From positions 1,979,098,576-1,979,162,575 of the forward strand of contig OY728136.1 of NCBI GenBank assembly GCA_963277665.1: a DNA stretch of 64,000 nt. Reading direction: 5' to 3'. Made by a program: the position numbers and the translations under genes. Below are positions 46,881 to 57,764 of this stretch, piece by piece. The notes below the pieces were generated by a model. It saw only the letters and a list, made by a program, of their open reading frames with translations. It made no database searches and was not told where the DNA came from. Each line of letters opens with the position of its first letter. The first letter of the stretch is position 1. The stretch is from Viscum album (lineage: Eukaryota; Streptophyta; Magnoliopsida; Santalales; Viscaceae).

Positions 46881-49800
46881 ACTTACCCTCTTGCGGGATT
46901 GTACGGTTTGGTGTAGGATTACGTCCTCATTAATGTCAGATTACTTGTTATACCTTACATATCCCCAAATGAGATGCATCCTCATCTTGCATGATGTTAA
47001 AATGCTTCTCAAGAACTACATGTGGCTTGATTCTAATATTAATGGGATATGTAGGAACGTTCGGGCGCCTCGTCTTGAGCCCAGACCCAAGCTTTTCTCT
47101 GCCAATATCCCCCCTAGGAATAGTCTCCTCGAAGAATCTTTGTGTAGAAAGGAGTAGGCTTTCTTAGCCCCACTCATACAACTCCGCTCATACAAGGATT
47201 GTAAGGGTTGCACCATGTGCCCACTCCCGTTCTTCTATCCTCCCACGTCCTCACCGCATGACGCTAAAATGCATGGCCTTCAAGAACTACGTGTGGCTTG
47301 ATTCCCATCCTAATGGGATACGTAGGAATGCCCGGGCATTTCATCCGTTGGCCCATCCCGAAAGCCAAAATCTTCCCCTCGGGTCAAGACATATGGCAGG
47401 GTGAACACTTTTGCCCCAACTCATGTCGAGCAAGCCTCAACCCGGCTGCACGTCCCCCTGGTGACGTTCGCCTATTTCGTGGATGGATACAGCTATGCTT
47501 CACCCACTCCTTGACTCGGATTCCATCATTTTTCACACCCAGAGAGACCCCCAAGAACGGCCTGGATACTACGCCAAAGGGATCTCCTACCGATACAGGC
47601 CAATGCCCCCGAGTGTTTTTCAAGAAACAAGCCGATACAAATCCCGCGTTGCGAATTTGGTCAGCGGTCGACGCTCATTTGTTGCTCCCATATCAGGTCA
47701 CCATAGGAACGCTGTGTTTCGAACATGGTCAACATTGTCCTGGATCTTCGGGTCCACCCCGAGATATCCCAGACATCGAGTGCAGTGATTCATTCTACCC
47801 CATCCCGAAGTGACAATCTTTCCCACGGGTAATGCTAGTGGTCAGGCCCACAGCCCCGATTCCCTGTAAGGGTGTACGGTGTGGTGTGGGACTATGTCCT
47901 CATTCACCTCAAGATCATGTACCATGCCGTATGCCTTCCCTTACGAGGCCCAGCATCAGGCCACTTGGCCTTGTCGGGTCCCAGGCCCCCGTCCTCATGT
48001 AAGATGTTAAACTGCAGACCCGTCATGCCTTCTTGACCAATGCCTAACCATCAGGCCCCTTGGCCTTTTCGGGCCGCAGCCCAGGTCCTATCTTATAGGA
48101 GTGTATGGTGTCACGTGAGGTTATTTTCGCATTCTCATCGGTCTCTTAATGACCACGCCATGTATCTCTCCCTCCTGAGCTGTTTCGTTGATCCCTTTTC
48201 GGCAGTTCACCAATGTGCCTAAGAGTACTCTGGTTTGTTACCTAGAGTGTCAAGCTTTACTCGGACACGTCCGCACCCACTCTCCAGGCATTGTGTATCC
48301 CTGCATTAGGGATTCCATCATCTTTCACACTCAGAGGGACCCCCAAGAATGGCATGGATACTACACCCAAGGGATCTCCTACTATTATGGGCCAACTCCC
48401 CCGAGGGTTTCAGACAACAAATCGATAAAATCCCGCGTTGCGAATGTGTTCAGCGGTCGATGCTCGTTTGTCGTTCCCTCCTCAGGCTAACGTGATATGG
48501 ACGCTGCGTTTCCACCATGGTAAAAAGTTTTCCTCTATCTCCATGCCTACCCATTAATCCCAAAATGTTGGGTACACAATTCACACCCTTCATCACTTCA
48601 TCGTGTCCAAGTAGTGTCTCATAACTCTTGGTACTTTTCCTCCGTGCGCGTCTGCGAGTTGGGGAAACAAGCCACGTCAAAGGTGTCCTTCAAGACTCTC
48701 TACTAACTCCCCTCTGACGGACACCCCATGTTCCGCGATAAGGATCTTCCCCCCTTGTTTCCCCCACCAGGTTTAACTCACATGTTCTTAGGGATTGGGT
48801 TGACGTCTACGCTAACTTGGGAGGTTGTTACCGTTCATGGTTCAAGCTCTTAGACCATAAACTAAGATCCATCCGGAACTACGTTCAGCTTGATTCCCAT
48901 CCTCACGGGATACATAGGACCACCCGAACACCCTGTCATCGGGTACAACCCATTTAGGGAGCCAGTCTCTCCCCCTTGTTTCACCTCTTACTTCTATATA
49001 GGCCCCTCGGCCTAAGATCTCCATCTCCGAGTGGTGTACAATGTGATGTGGGATCATGTCTCCATCAATTGTGTTTTATAACACTACGCACGTTCCCCTC
49101 CTAGCATCGTCTCTACTACGTCTGCGCTACATGAAGATAAAATGCGTACTTGTTCCTATCATATGACCCTAAACTGTGACATTATCGTCCAGGACGCACG
49201 ACGAAAAATGGCACTGCATTGTGTTGACCTCGTTGTAGAGGACATCACGTTGGGTATCGGTCACGTTTCATGCCATTTGTCAACACCTATCACGGATTGA
49301 TCCTTGTGGCGACACCACCGCCTACTACTGTAGGCATGTCGCGTCACAAAAAAAACCACTCACCTTAAAGGACAAACATGATTTATCAAATTCCACTTCT
49401 TTTAGTGAAAGGGCCACGACCGCACTCCCATTTTCCCCTGGCACTGGTATCTTACCATGTAACCCTTAAGAACTACGTGTGGCTTGATTCTCAACCTCAT
49501 GAGATATGTAGGAGCGCCTGAGCACTTCCCCGCGGGCCCAGCCTAACCTTTGTGTTCAATCCCTCAACTCGAACATTTCCTTAGAGAACGCATAGTAAGT
49601 AGGGCTTAGGTCCTCCTTCACACCGGGTCTTGTTGCCATGTGTCCCCTTCTCCCTTTACCCATGTATGGTCTAAGGTCTATCAAGAACTACGTGAGGCTT
49701 GATTCTCATCATTATGAGATACATAAGAGCGCCCAGACACTTCCCCGTGGGCCCAGCCTAACTTTCGCTTTTGGTCCCTTGACCTAAAGCCTCTCCCAAT

Positions 49801-51814
49801 AGGGTCATATAATGTGGTATGGGATTGTGTCCTCATTCACATCGGGTTGTTCATCACACCGCACACACCCCCTATTCACATTCATGATAGGTGTTTGAGT
49901 TACTCCACTATATGCCTCTTATGTCTCCTCCCATCCATGGTCTGAGCTCTACGACCCTAAACTAAGATCTCCCTATGGGAAAGGACTCTGCTCCCCCTAT
50001 CTAATACGTCTCGTTGTCGTATTCAGATGTGTTTTGACACAGAGCCTGAGGTGTGGGATTTTCATACGGACATTCCTCTCATCCCATTACCAAGCATCGT
50101 GAGCTCGCTATTTGGATCCTCATCCTCTTTCACATCCAAAAGGTCCCTCGGAAGACATGGATACTAGGCTTAAGGTCTCTCCATGAATGCTGGACCTAAG
50201 GGCCCTCCAATCGTTTCAGGCCAACATCCCTATGGATCTCTCACAACATTTGTGACGTGGTCCCGTGTTTCAAACATGGTCAACGGTCAACCCTCATTTG
50301 TTTTTCCCCATTCTAGGCTAATGCGATATGGATGCTGGGTTTCTGCCACGGTCAACAGTTATACTCCATCATCACGCCGCCATCATCTTGATCTCAATCT
50401 CGAGCACCATGATTCACACATTTCCACTTCCTCATGATCAAGTGGAATTCCATCATGCTCGGCTCTTTCTCTTCGCGCATCTTGGTGTGCTAAATGATCA
50501 TGTTAGTGTCATTGGGTCGGTATTCACCGAGCATCCCTTTTCCCTAACCTGCCCCTTTCTATGCCGGGAAATTCCCACCAATACTTCTTGTTTCCCACAC
50601 CGAGCACGACTCACATGGGCTTAGTAGTTTTGGTAGGATTTGTACCAACACGGTCGGGCTTCTCATCGTCCTGCATGACATGAAACTCCTCTTCCAGAAC
50701 GATGTATGGCTTGACTCCAATCCTTATGGGATACATAGGGACACCCAGGCATTTCACCTAGGGTCCAGCCCTAGGAATCGTAAAATCCTATTCTGCCCCC
50801 TGGTCGGACCCCTCATAGGGGACCGTGTAACTATGACTCTGCCCTGAACAAGTTCAGAATGCCCTAAGATTACATGGGGAAGCGGTAAATACCCTCTCCA
50901 GAGAGGCCCTATCTGAAAGAAGGAATGATCCATGATCAATCCAATGCGCCCATATAGTGTACTCCCACCATGGTGGTGTAACTACCTAAGTGCTGGATTC
51001 TGTTCGGGAAAACCATCACTCCATATTCCACGCTTTTAATGCCCCTTATTCAGACCCTCATCCCCATTCATATCTAAAGGAACCCCCTAATGGCCTGGTC
51101 TCATGCCGCATCGGCTCAACTACCATCCTGGGCCAACATCCCGGAAGACTAGTCATGTTTGGAAGGACCCCCTAACAGTATGGATGCTTGACCTAGGGTC
51201 CACCTACTGTCCTGGGCCAACATCCCGAAAGATTGACCAACAATATTTGTGACATGGTCTTGTGTTTCGAACATGGTCAACGGTCGAACCTCATTTTTTG
51301 TCCCCATTTCAGGCTAAGGCAGTAAGGATACCGCTTCTCCACCATGGTTAACGGTTGTCCCTTATTGTCACGCCATCCCCACAGTGTTCCAAATCTTGGG
51401 TATCGTGATTCAAACTTCCCATTTCCATCTGTTTGGACCAATTTCAGCACCCCTGTCGTTTCACCATTCGTGCATAGGAGCACGCTGAAGAAACGATAAT
51501 TCGGCTGTTCAGAAAAGTTCCTTCTCCGGTCAAGCCTCTCCCATATTTCAGAAATCCAGACTGGTAATCCGAATCCCAGATGCCTGGAGCATGGTCTCTA
51601 CACCTATGTTAGGTGGGACGAGAAGGCAAATATCTCCAATTTCTCACATCGGCTCGACCCACGTGGGCTTGGGGAATTATCGCCGAACGTCCGACAAACA
51701 TTGTAGGGATGTAACGAGGTGATTCAAATAGTGGAAATCGTGCGCGCTACGGCATTCAAAACAAAGAAAGGAAAAAATGAAGCACGAAAGTACCAATAAC
51801 AGGGTTTTGGTTTG
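46881..51814 (+). other. Non-coding spacer of 28-kb element, LTR-like modules
   Basis: About 4.9 kb has no conserved protein. It holds at least six hairpin modules related to those of the LTR (near 47,012, 47,287, 48,877, 49,470, 49,688 and 50,700). Four copies of a roughly 210-bp block also occur. ACTCACATGGGCTTAG (50,609) and CCCACGTGGGCTTGG (51,658) match ACTCACGTGGGCTTAG of the LTR (33,714). Large non-coding spacers between pol and the 3' LTR are common in Tat/Ogre elements. Open frames such as 47,298-47,813 cover repeats and are not trusted. Confidence 0.7.
47500..51335 (+). repeat. Dispersed repeat of about 210 bp, four copies
   Basis: Copies are at about 47,515-47,715, 48,305-48,510, 50,115-50,345 and 51,045-51,335. 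Shared text includes CATCATTTTTCACAC, GAGACCCCCAAGAA, GGATACTA, GATCTCCTAC, CGTGTTTCGAACATGGTCAA and TTCAGGCTAA. The first two copies are closest to each other, as are the last two, which suggests stepwise duplication. Confidence 0.7.
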
Positions 51815-52757
51815 TTACAATACCCGGGGGTCGACTCCCCCCATGGGTGAGTTGACCCTGTCAAAAGAGCGTTGCAGCTCCGCCACCCGTTGGCTTGTGG
51901 CGTCCAAGGCTTGCTGCCGCTAACTTAGCTCCCGCTCCTCCTCAGTAGCGGCGGGGCGCAGTTCGTCAGCCTTGGCTTTGGCCCTCTCTTCGCCAGCTTG
52001 AATGACAACCATATTTCCAGAGGCCAGCCTCATATGCTCTTCTGCCTCTGCCAGCTGGGCCTTCAATCGTGAGATCAGCTCATATTGTGCATTAAGAGAG
52101 GCTGAAAGCTCATCTTCCTGGGTCAGCATCTGTTGGACCTCGCCTTTAGCCTCCTGGAGCTTCTTGATGTTGGTCGCCTTCCTCCGCTGCCATCCCACGT
52201 TGAGACCACGATCATGCTCTCGGATCTCCTCAGCCATAAGATCTCGGATGAGTGCATAAGGACGTTGGGCCTCCACTCCCCCAGCGCAATGTTTGTGCAA
52301 TTGCGAATGGAGTCTGTCCATTTCGGCTAGCCATTGCGCTTGGGGGGGGGGTGTCCTTGATGAAGCGCGTGATTAGCTTCCACGACCGGCGGCAGACTAT
52401 GCTATTGTCTTCCTCATCGGAGGCCGTTTCGTACCAGTCTGTGTGATTGGCAGGCTCGTACGTGGGATACGCCCGCAAGAAATCCTCAGCAGGATCTAAA
52501 TATGGTGTTGAATCTAGTACGGCATCCGGCGCCGAAGCAGGCGTTACAGGACTAGGACCGACCGGTTGATCCTCTTTATCGGAGTCCACCTCAATGACTT
52601 CGGGCACGACCCTGCTGGTGGTCCCGCCAGTGATGATGTGTGTTTCAGCTTGAGGAGATGTGGGGGACTACTTCCACCATCACTGGCATGCCCCTAGGAG
52701 GGACGCCACCAGACATCCCGACTAGTCTTGCCGCAGTATCCCACTCCAGTCGGAGAA

Positions 52758-52836
52758 CTGTACGACAGAAAGGGACATAAATGGTAATTGGCATAGTCTA
52801 CATGTGATGACGAGGAAACCGGTAGAGGAAACTTAC
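52758..52836 (-). other. Candidate intron 3 of the antisense gene
   Basis: A perfect donor GTAAGT starts at 52,836. The acceptor CCCTTTCTGTCGTACAG, with a good pyrimidine tract, ends at 52,758 (79 nt). One exon base plus two acceptor bases restore a codon and open the frame RLEWDTAARLVGMSGGVPPR, which runs on to EVIEVDSDKEDQ. Confidence 0.6.
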
Positions 52837-53056
52837 GAAGATCGACCTCCTGGCGCTCCTCTTGAGCCGGTACTGACGGGACCCCAAGGAGAGGCCCTCC
52901 GTATACTGTTGGAAGGTCTGGAGATTCCGGAGGAGCCACCTCGGGTGCTCTGGTCCCACCAGATGCAGAACTCGACGCAGCCATAGGCGCAGGTTCTGAA
53001 GGTCCCGCATCGTCACCCACCAAGGGGAGAGAACGAGGCCTATGAACAAGTTCCTC

Positions 53057-53133
53057 CTGCATGGCTCAAACATCGGTGAGAAGTCCATAGTGGTCCGAGA
53101 ACAGATCGAAAGGAAAGAATTTCGAAATGCTAC
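53057..53133 (-). other. Candidate intron 2 of the antisense gene
   Basis: Donor AAG/GTAGCA starts at 53,133 and acceptor CCATGCAG ends at 53,057 (77 nt). The segment is more T-rich than its flanks. Splicing joins ...DDFAESLK at phase 0 to EELVHRPRSLP..., two frames whose residue composition agrees. Without it the reading enters a Trp/Arg-rich, unlikely sequence. Confidence 0.5.
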
Positions 53134-54581
53134 CTTGAGAGACTCTGCGAAATCGTCGGAATCTGAGCCTTGGTCTCCGACCTCGCCCTCCTCCAACGGG
53201 CTCCCTCCTCCAGCCTCATCCTCCAAGGAGGAGTCCTCTGATTCTTCTGGCAGGGGGAAGCGCTTCCTCAGATCGGCGGTTGATAACTATAGGGGGACCG
53301 TTCGATTCAGCAGTACTCTCACCCGATCTGTCATTGGGCGAGGGACACCACTGGAGTGGACGTAATCCTCCAGCTCATCCAGGTATTTCTCTACTTCCGC
53401 CGGAGACACCATGAATCCAGCCCGAACTGGGCCTATGCCTGGTAATTCCATCCCAAGGGGATTCAGGTGGGCCCATATCTCAGGTGGGCTTAGGAATTTC
53501 CGGTTGACATCCCAAATGTCCTAGGCTTCCTAGAAGATGGTATTCTCTACCATGTCGATAAGACGCAGGCGCTTCCCCAGAGCCTGAGTGGATATACTAA
53601 GAAATCCCCTCGGTGGCTGCCCCTTCGGATGGCCATGCTCTTCCGGAATCACCGGATCCACCACTGCTGCCACACCCTTGGCCGATGCTGGTCTCACCGC
53701 CATGGCATCCCCGCCACCGCGGGTGGCCCTAGCTTCCCTCTGACCCCGACCTCGTGATAGAGAAGGCCCACCATCACCGACCCGAATAGTCTGTTGCTTT
53801 AGCATCTTCCCTGGGTAAGCAGCCTCCCATCTAATGGAATACTCCCTCACCAATCTGAAAGTGGCGGTGGATGGAGGCAATGAAATTCACATCTTCCCAT
53901 CTTCCCGTCTGAACATGAGCCACAGCTGCCTCATCACACACGGGTGCTCCTCGGGATGCACCTCCCAGTAGACTTGTGGGGTCAGCTGCTGAAGGCACCA
54001 GAACTACCCCGCAAACCGGTGCATGGTGTACGGTTCATAGAGTGGCTCACGATCTACTCGTGCCACCAAAACTCCACCTCGAAAGGTCAGGAGGCAAGCC
54101 CGATGTTCTTCCGTTCCCCGCCCGTCGTTTAAGTATCCCCATCGACAATGGGAAGGGGTGGAAATTAAACTCATCCGCCCACCACACCCGATTCAGCACC
54201 ATCGACACGGCTAGTTTGAACGGGAATCTCCTGACCGCGTTCCGGATGGAGGGGCAGAAGTTTGATCCTGGCAGCAAAATAGGGTTTGGATACTCATAGA
54301 TCCCCCTGATGTGCACTGCGATCCACCCATACAATAGGTGAAAGGGCCCCAATATCCTTGGCAGCTTCTTGCCCTTGCTAATGTGCCGCAGCATTTTGTA
54401 CAGTTTGGCGAGCATTGGAATCCCCAGATTGATTTGCTGCCCCATGGCCAACATGGACGCCATAATAAACGAGTTGGGCCGCACCCCCATGCTTGTATCC
54501 CTCACCGGTAGGATCCAACCGCAGATGAGAGCCGCGATGAACACCGCCATCATGACTATCGGCTGTTGTTCAGTGCTGAAA

Positions 54582-54642
54582 CTGAAACCCCAAGTCTTCC
54601 ATTGGCTGTCCTCCAAGACCCGTCAATACGAGTGCCCCTTAC
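54582..54642 (-). other. Candidate intron 1 of the antisense gene
   Basis: Donor GAG/GTAAGG starts at 54,642 and acceptor GGTTTCAG ends at 54,582 (61 nt). A second in-phase acceptor six bases on gives 67 nt. The upstream frame meets TAA inside this segment. Joining at phase 2 leads exactly into the frame FSTEQQPIVMMAV that continues the PMD. Confidence 0.5.
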
Positions 54643-55851
54643 CTCGTTGGTCCGCCCTCGACAAGTTTGAGGCCTCGGAGGGAACTCTCGATTCTCTGGT
54701 AAATTCATGAGCACTTGAACCATCTCCTAAAGTGGACATCCCTCACTGCCTCCTTGTCCTCTCTAGGGACGAATGCCATCAGCACTGACGCCAGTCGCAA
54801 CATTTGCTCGGTATCCTCCCACATGCTCATGACGGGGAGGAACTCATCATACATGGCCCCCATGATCGGAACCCCAGAAATCTTGTGGACATCCCACAGG
54901 CTGATGCCCACCTCCCCATGATGCAGATGAAAGGTATTGGTTTTGGATGACCATCTGCTCAGCAATTCCGGCATCAATTTCTTTGGTTGGTAAATGTGGA
55001 ATTGGGAGGCCCATACCGCCTCATATAACCCCACTCTCCTCAGCTTGGCCCCGAACTCCTCTCATGAGTCGCCTACCTCGTAGGCCTAGGCCCAGTCATC
55101 AGTAATGTTTCTGCCCTGGCGTAGGTCCCACTCATCGGACCATCCCATCTTCGAATCCTGCAAAGCCACCTTCAGCATGGTACGATAGAGAGGAGGGGAC
55201 GTCTCCGGTTGCAATGGCTTCCCGTCAATATCGTTTACATGGTTGTAGAGACAATCAGCGGTGACGAGTGTGAAGTCCTCCCGTTGGTGACCATCGGCCG
55301 TCCTGAACCATTGGTGCTGGCATGGTGTAATCCTGAACCAACAAGCCGGTTCGTCCCTACTCACCTCAGGGATGAAGACGTCATCCCTCAACCCGAAGCC
55401 GTACAATGGCAGCTTCTTACACTGTGGATAATTCTTCTGACCCTCCGATAGCAAATCTGTCAAAGAAGCCTGGTCTGAATGGCTTCAGACCATCTCCCCA
55501 AGGCCTGGAAAGTTGTCCATCTCATCCCGACGGGCAGAATCTGCAAGCACCCCCAATACAACTTCTTGATGGGCCATTTCGATTCCGGCCCTTAGAAAAG
55601 AATTTTTTCAGAATAGATCGTGAAGCTTGATCGCAAAGATGGATCACAAAGTTTGGTCGCGATACTAAGCCACGGAGCCGGGCCTAGGCCGACAATCATA
55701 AGTTCTCTTGGCACGGACGCGGAGTCGGAGACCCACGGTTCTCCGTGATGCTCGATTTGCGGAGGGCTGTTGCGGAGTACGCGGAGCTTCGCGAAGTCGA
55801 GAGCACAAAAAGACAAGGAAGTCGCGTGAGGACAAAATAGGTCAACCCCCC

Positions 55852-55859
55852 TATTTATA
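55852..55859 (-). promoter_or_regulatory. TATA box for the antisense gene
   Basis: The minus strand reads CGCCTATAAATAGGGGGG, with TATAAATA at 55,859-55,852, about 275 bases before the antisense ATG. Just upstream of it (higher coordinates), a 14-bp perfect direct repeat CGGAGCATCGCGGC occurs at 55,871-55,884 and 55,899-55,912. The arrangement suggests a dedicated promoter beside the 3' LTR. Confidence 0.6.
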
Positions 55860-55996
55860 GGCGGCGACCCCGGAGCATCGCGGCACGCCTCACTTTCACG
55901 GAGCATCGCGGCGCATCCAGATCCATGGCCCCGGTTAGCACCGCATGCCCTCTTCGCAAAGCCGCATTGCGAACCGCCACCAATTTTGGCGATTTT

Positions 55997-56042
55997 CCCT
56001 CAGACTCCGACCCTTCACCCTCCACGGCTCTAAGTCTGAGGG
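55997..56042 (+). other. Stem-loop overlapping the polypurine tract
   Basis: CCCTCAGACT (55,997-56,006) and AGTCTGAGGG (56,033-56,042) are perfect 10-base inverted repeats with a 26-base loop. The 3' arm enters the polypurine tract. Confidence 0.7.
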
Positions 56043-56047
56043 GGGGC
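56038..56047 (+). other. Polypurine tract of 28-kb element
   Basis: GAGGGGGGGC, then ATT, lies immediately before the 3' LTR. It primes plus-strand DNA synthesis in this class of element. Confidence 0.75.
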
Positions 56048-56152
56048 ATTTTTTGGCGCCAAAATGTTGAATGAAAGAAGGGCCGGAAAAGAAGGCCGGC
56101 ACACTGCCTCGCGAAGTACCGCCGCAAAGCACCCTGAGCATGGTGGTCTCGC

Positions 56153-56323
56153 GAAGCTCCGGAGGCGGTAACTCTCCGCAAATGGGTTTGACGTTCGCGA
56201 GACCGCCGTGAAGCTCCGGAGGTGGTAACTCTCCGCAAATGGGTTTGAAATTCGTGAGCCCGCCGCAAAGATCCGGAGGTGGTAACTCTCTGAGAACACG
56301 TTTGACGTTCGCGAGCCCGCCAC
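56153..56323 (+). repeat. 57-bp direct repeat, three copies, U3 of 3' LTR
   Basis: Units are at 56,153-56,209, 56,210-56,266 and 56,267-56,323, all starting GAAG or AAAG with GGTAACTCTC and GTTTGA inside. One more unit is present than in the 5' LTR. Confidence 0.85.
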
Positions 56324-56371
56324 GAAGCACCTTTGGCAGTGCACGAGATCGGCTTCGCGGCGCCACTTGCC

Positions 56372-56379
56372 TATAAATA
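56372..56379 (+). promoter_or_regulatory. 3' LTR TATA box
   Basis: TATAAATA in GCCTATAAATACGGGGCTCC, identical to the 5' LTR. It could drive read-out into the right flank. Confidence 0.65.
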
Positions 56380-57764
56380 CGGGGCTCCCCTTGAGTCCCA
56401 GGGACAGACAATCCGACCTTTCGGCTTCTCCTCTCCCAAATCACGAACACCCTTTGCCCCCAGGAATCATGAGCTCCACGAGGTACTTCTACTTCGCACA
56501 ACGCCTTTGCTTTGTCTCGTTTTGATCCCCTCTTCTGAGAGGGATGCCCTTCGTGAAGCTCAAGGGAATTCGCAAGGGATGGGGATTCCCAAGGGAACCT
56601 AGGCAGCCGCAGAGCATTTATGCTTCGCGAAACACCTATCTTGTACTAGTGATCCCTATGCTAAGGAAAGATCACTACACATCACGAAGCACACTACTTC
56701 ATAGAACCTTTCTTCGCGAGGCACCTCTTCTTTGGGAGACAGTGCTCCGTGAATACTGTTCCACTTCGCGAAGCACCCTCCACTCACACCTGTGCCCCAT
56801 TCTAAGGCCAAGGCACTCCGCTTCGCGGATCACACTCCTTTCCTTGGCAATTTCTCTTCCCCTGCGACCCCCCAAGTATGCACGATGTGATTTCAAAGTC
56901 CCACAGACAGTACCACTTGTAGCGTTGCTTCGCCTAATGCTTCTTCGCATAGGAATGCTAACGGCTATTGCTCCTTCGCATAGCCACGCTAACATGGACC
57001 CCTCGATGGTTGGCCCCACAACCCCCCTTGACCATGGCCTTGCCAGTACCTTCCCTCCACCAAGGACTAGAGGGTACTGGTTATGTAAGTCCAAGGGGTG
57101 AGGAGTGAACCCACCTCGTCCGAGTTGCAAGACATTAAACTACCAATCACCACGTCCTCAACACATGACGTTAAACTGTGACCCGACCTCGTGCCTCTCG
57201 CAAAGGGCACCCCTAGCTCGAACATTTTTTACGCCACTCGTCTCCATAAAAGTGGAATCACCCATCCACAAGGGATGATATCCTCCTTACTGGAGTGGCG
57301 TATGTTCTCAGGAGAAGGGCAACCCTAGTTCCCCAACGGATGCCTGCACCCCTGCATCTCCGTACTTCCCCACTACCAAGGTTAGTGGAGGGCGTGATAG
57401 GGAACGAGGAACGTCCCATCATTGGTCCCAAATCCCTCTTTTTTTGTGCTCTGTCGCAATTCGGGCCTCCATCCTGGAGTAAGTCCCAACACCGTGGGCC
57501 GCCTAATGCGTAAGCACCTCTTCGCTTCTCACAGACGCACCCTTCACGGCGTGATCATCAGGTCCTTACTTTCTCTTGTTTCTCACACCGAGCATGACTC
57601 ACGTGGGCTTAGAGATGGTATTGGAAATGACATGCCCTCGTCTAGCATGAAGTTAAACTACACTCCTTCGTCCATCATAACGTTAAACTGCACGCCTTCG
57701 TTCAGCATGAAGTTAAACTATATGCCCTTGTCCCGCATGACATTAAACTGCACACCCATTTGAA

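Larger units (their letters stand above)
51815..55577 (-). pseudogene. Antisense gene: plant mobile domain (PMD) protein with coiled-coil tail
   Basis: On the minus strand this runs from an ATG at 55,577 (MAHQEVVLG) to TAA at 51,817-51,815. It lies between pol and the 3' LTR, opposite to gag-pol. The PMD part includes GLYEAVWASQFHIYQ, TNTFHLHHGEVGISLWDVHK, SGVPIMGAMYDEF, VRPNSFIMASMLAMGQQI and GIPMLAKLYKMLRHIS, then PYTMHRFAG. The middle is Ser/Pro/acidic (LEEGEVGDQGSDSDDFAESL). The tail (52,321-51,820) is a Glu/Ala/Gln-rich coiled coil. Tat elements are known to carry extra antisense ORFs here, some with a domain otherwise linked to DNA transposons. Damage includes TGA near 55,490, TAG 55,086-55,088, TGA 54,705-54,707, TGA near 53,890 and TAG 53,530-53,532. 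There is also a shift between 54,120 and 54,047 and one at a C/G run (52,342-52,351). Role in the element unknown. Confidence 0.75.

Noticed and set aside
47298..47813. 171-codon frame in the spacer
   Set aside because: It runs through repeated blocks, and the other copies of the repeat are not open in the same frame.
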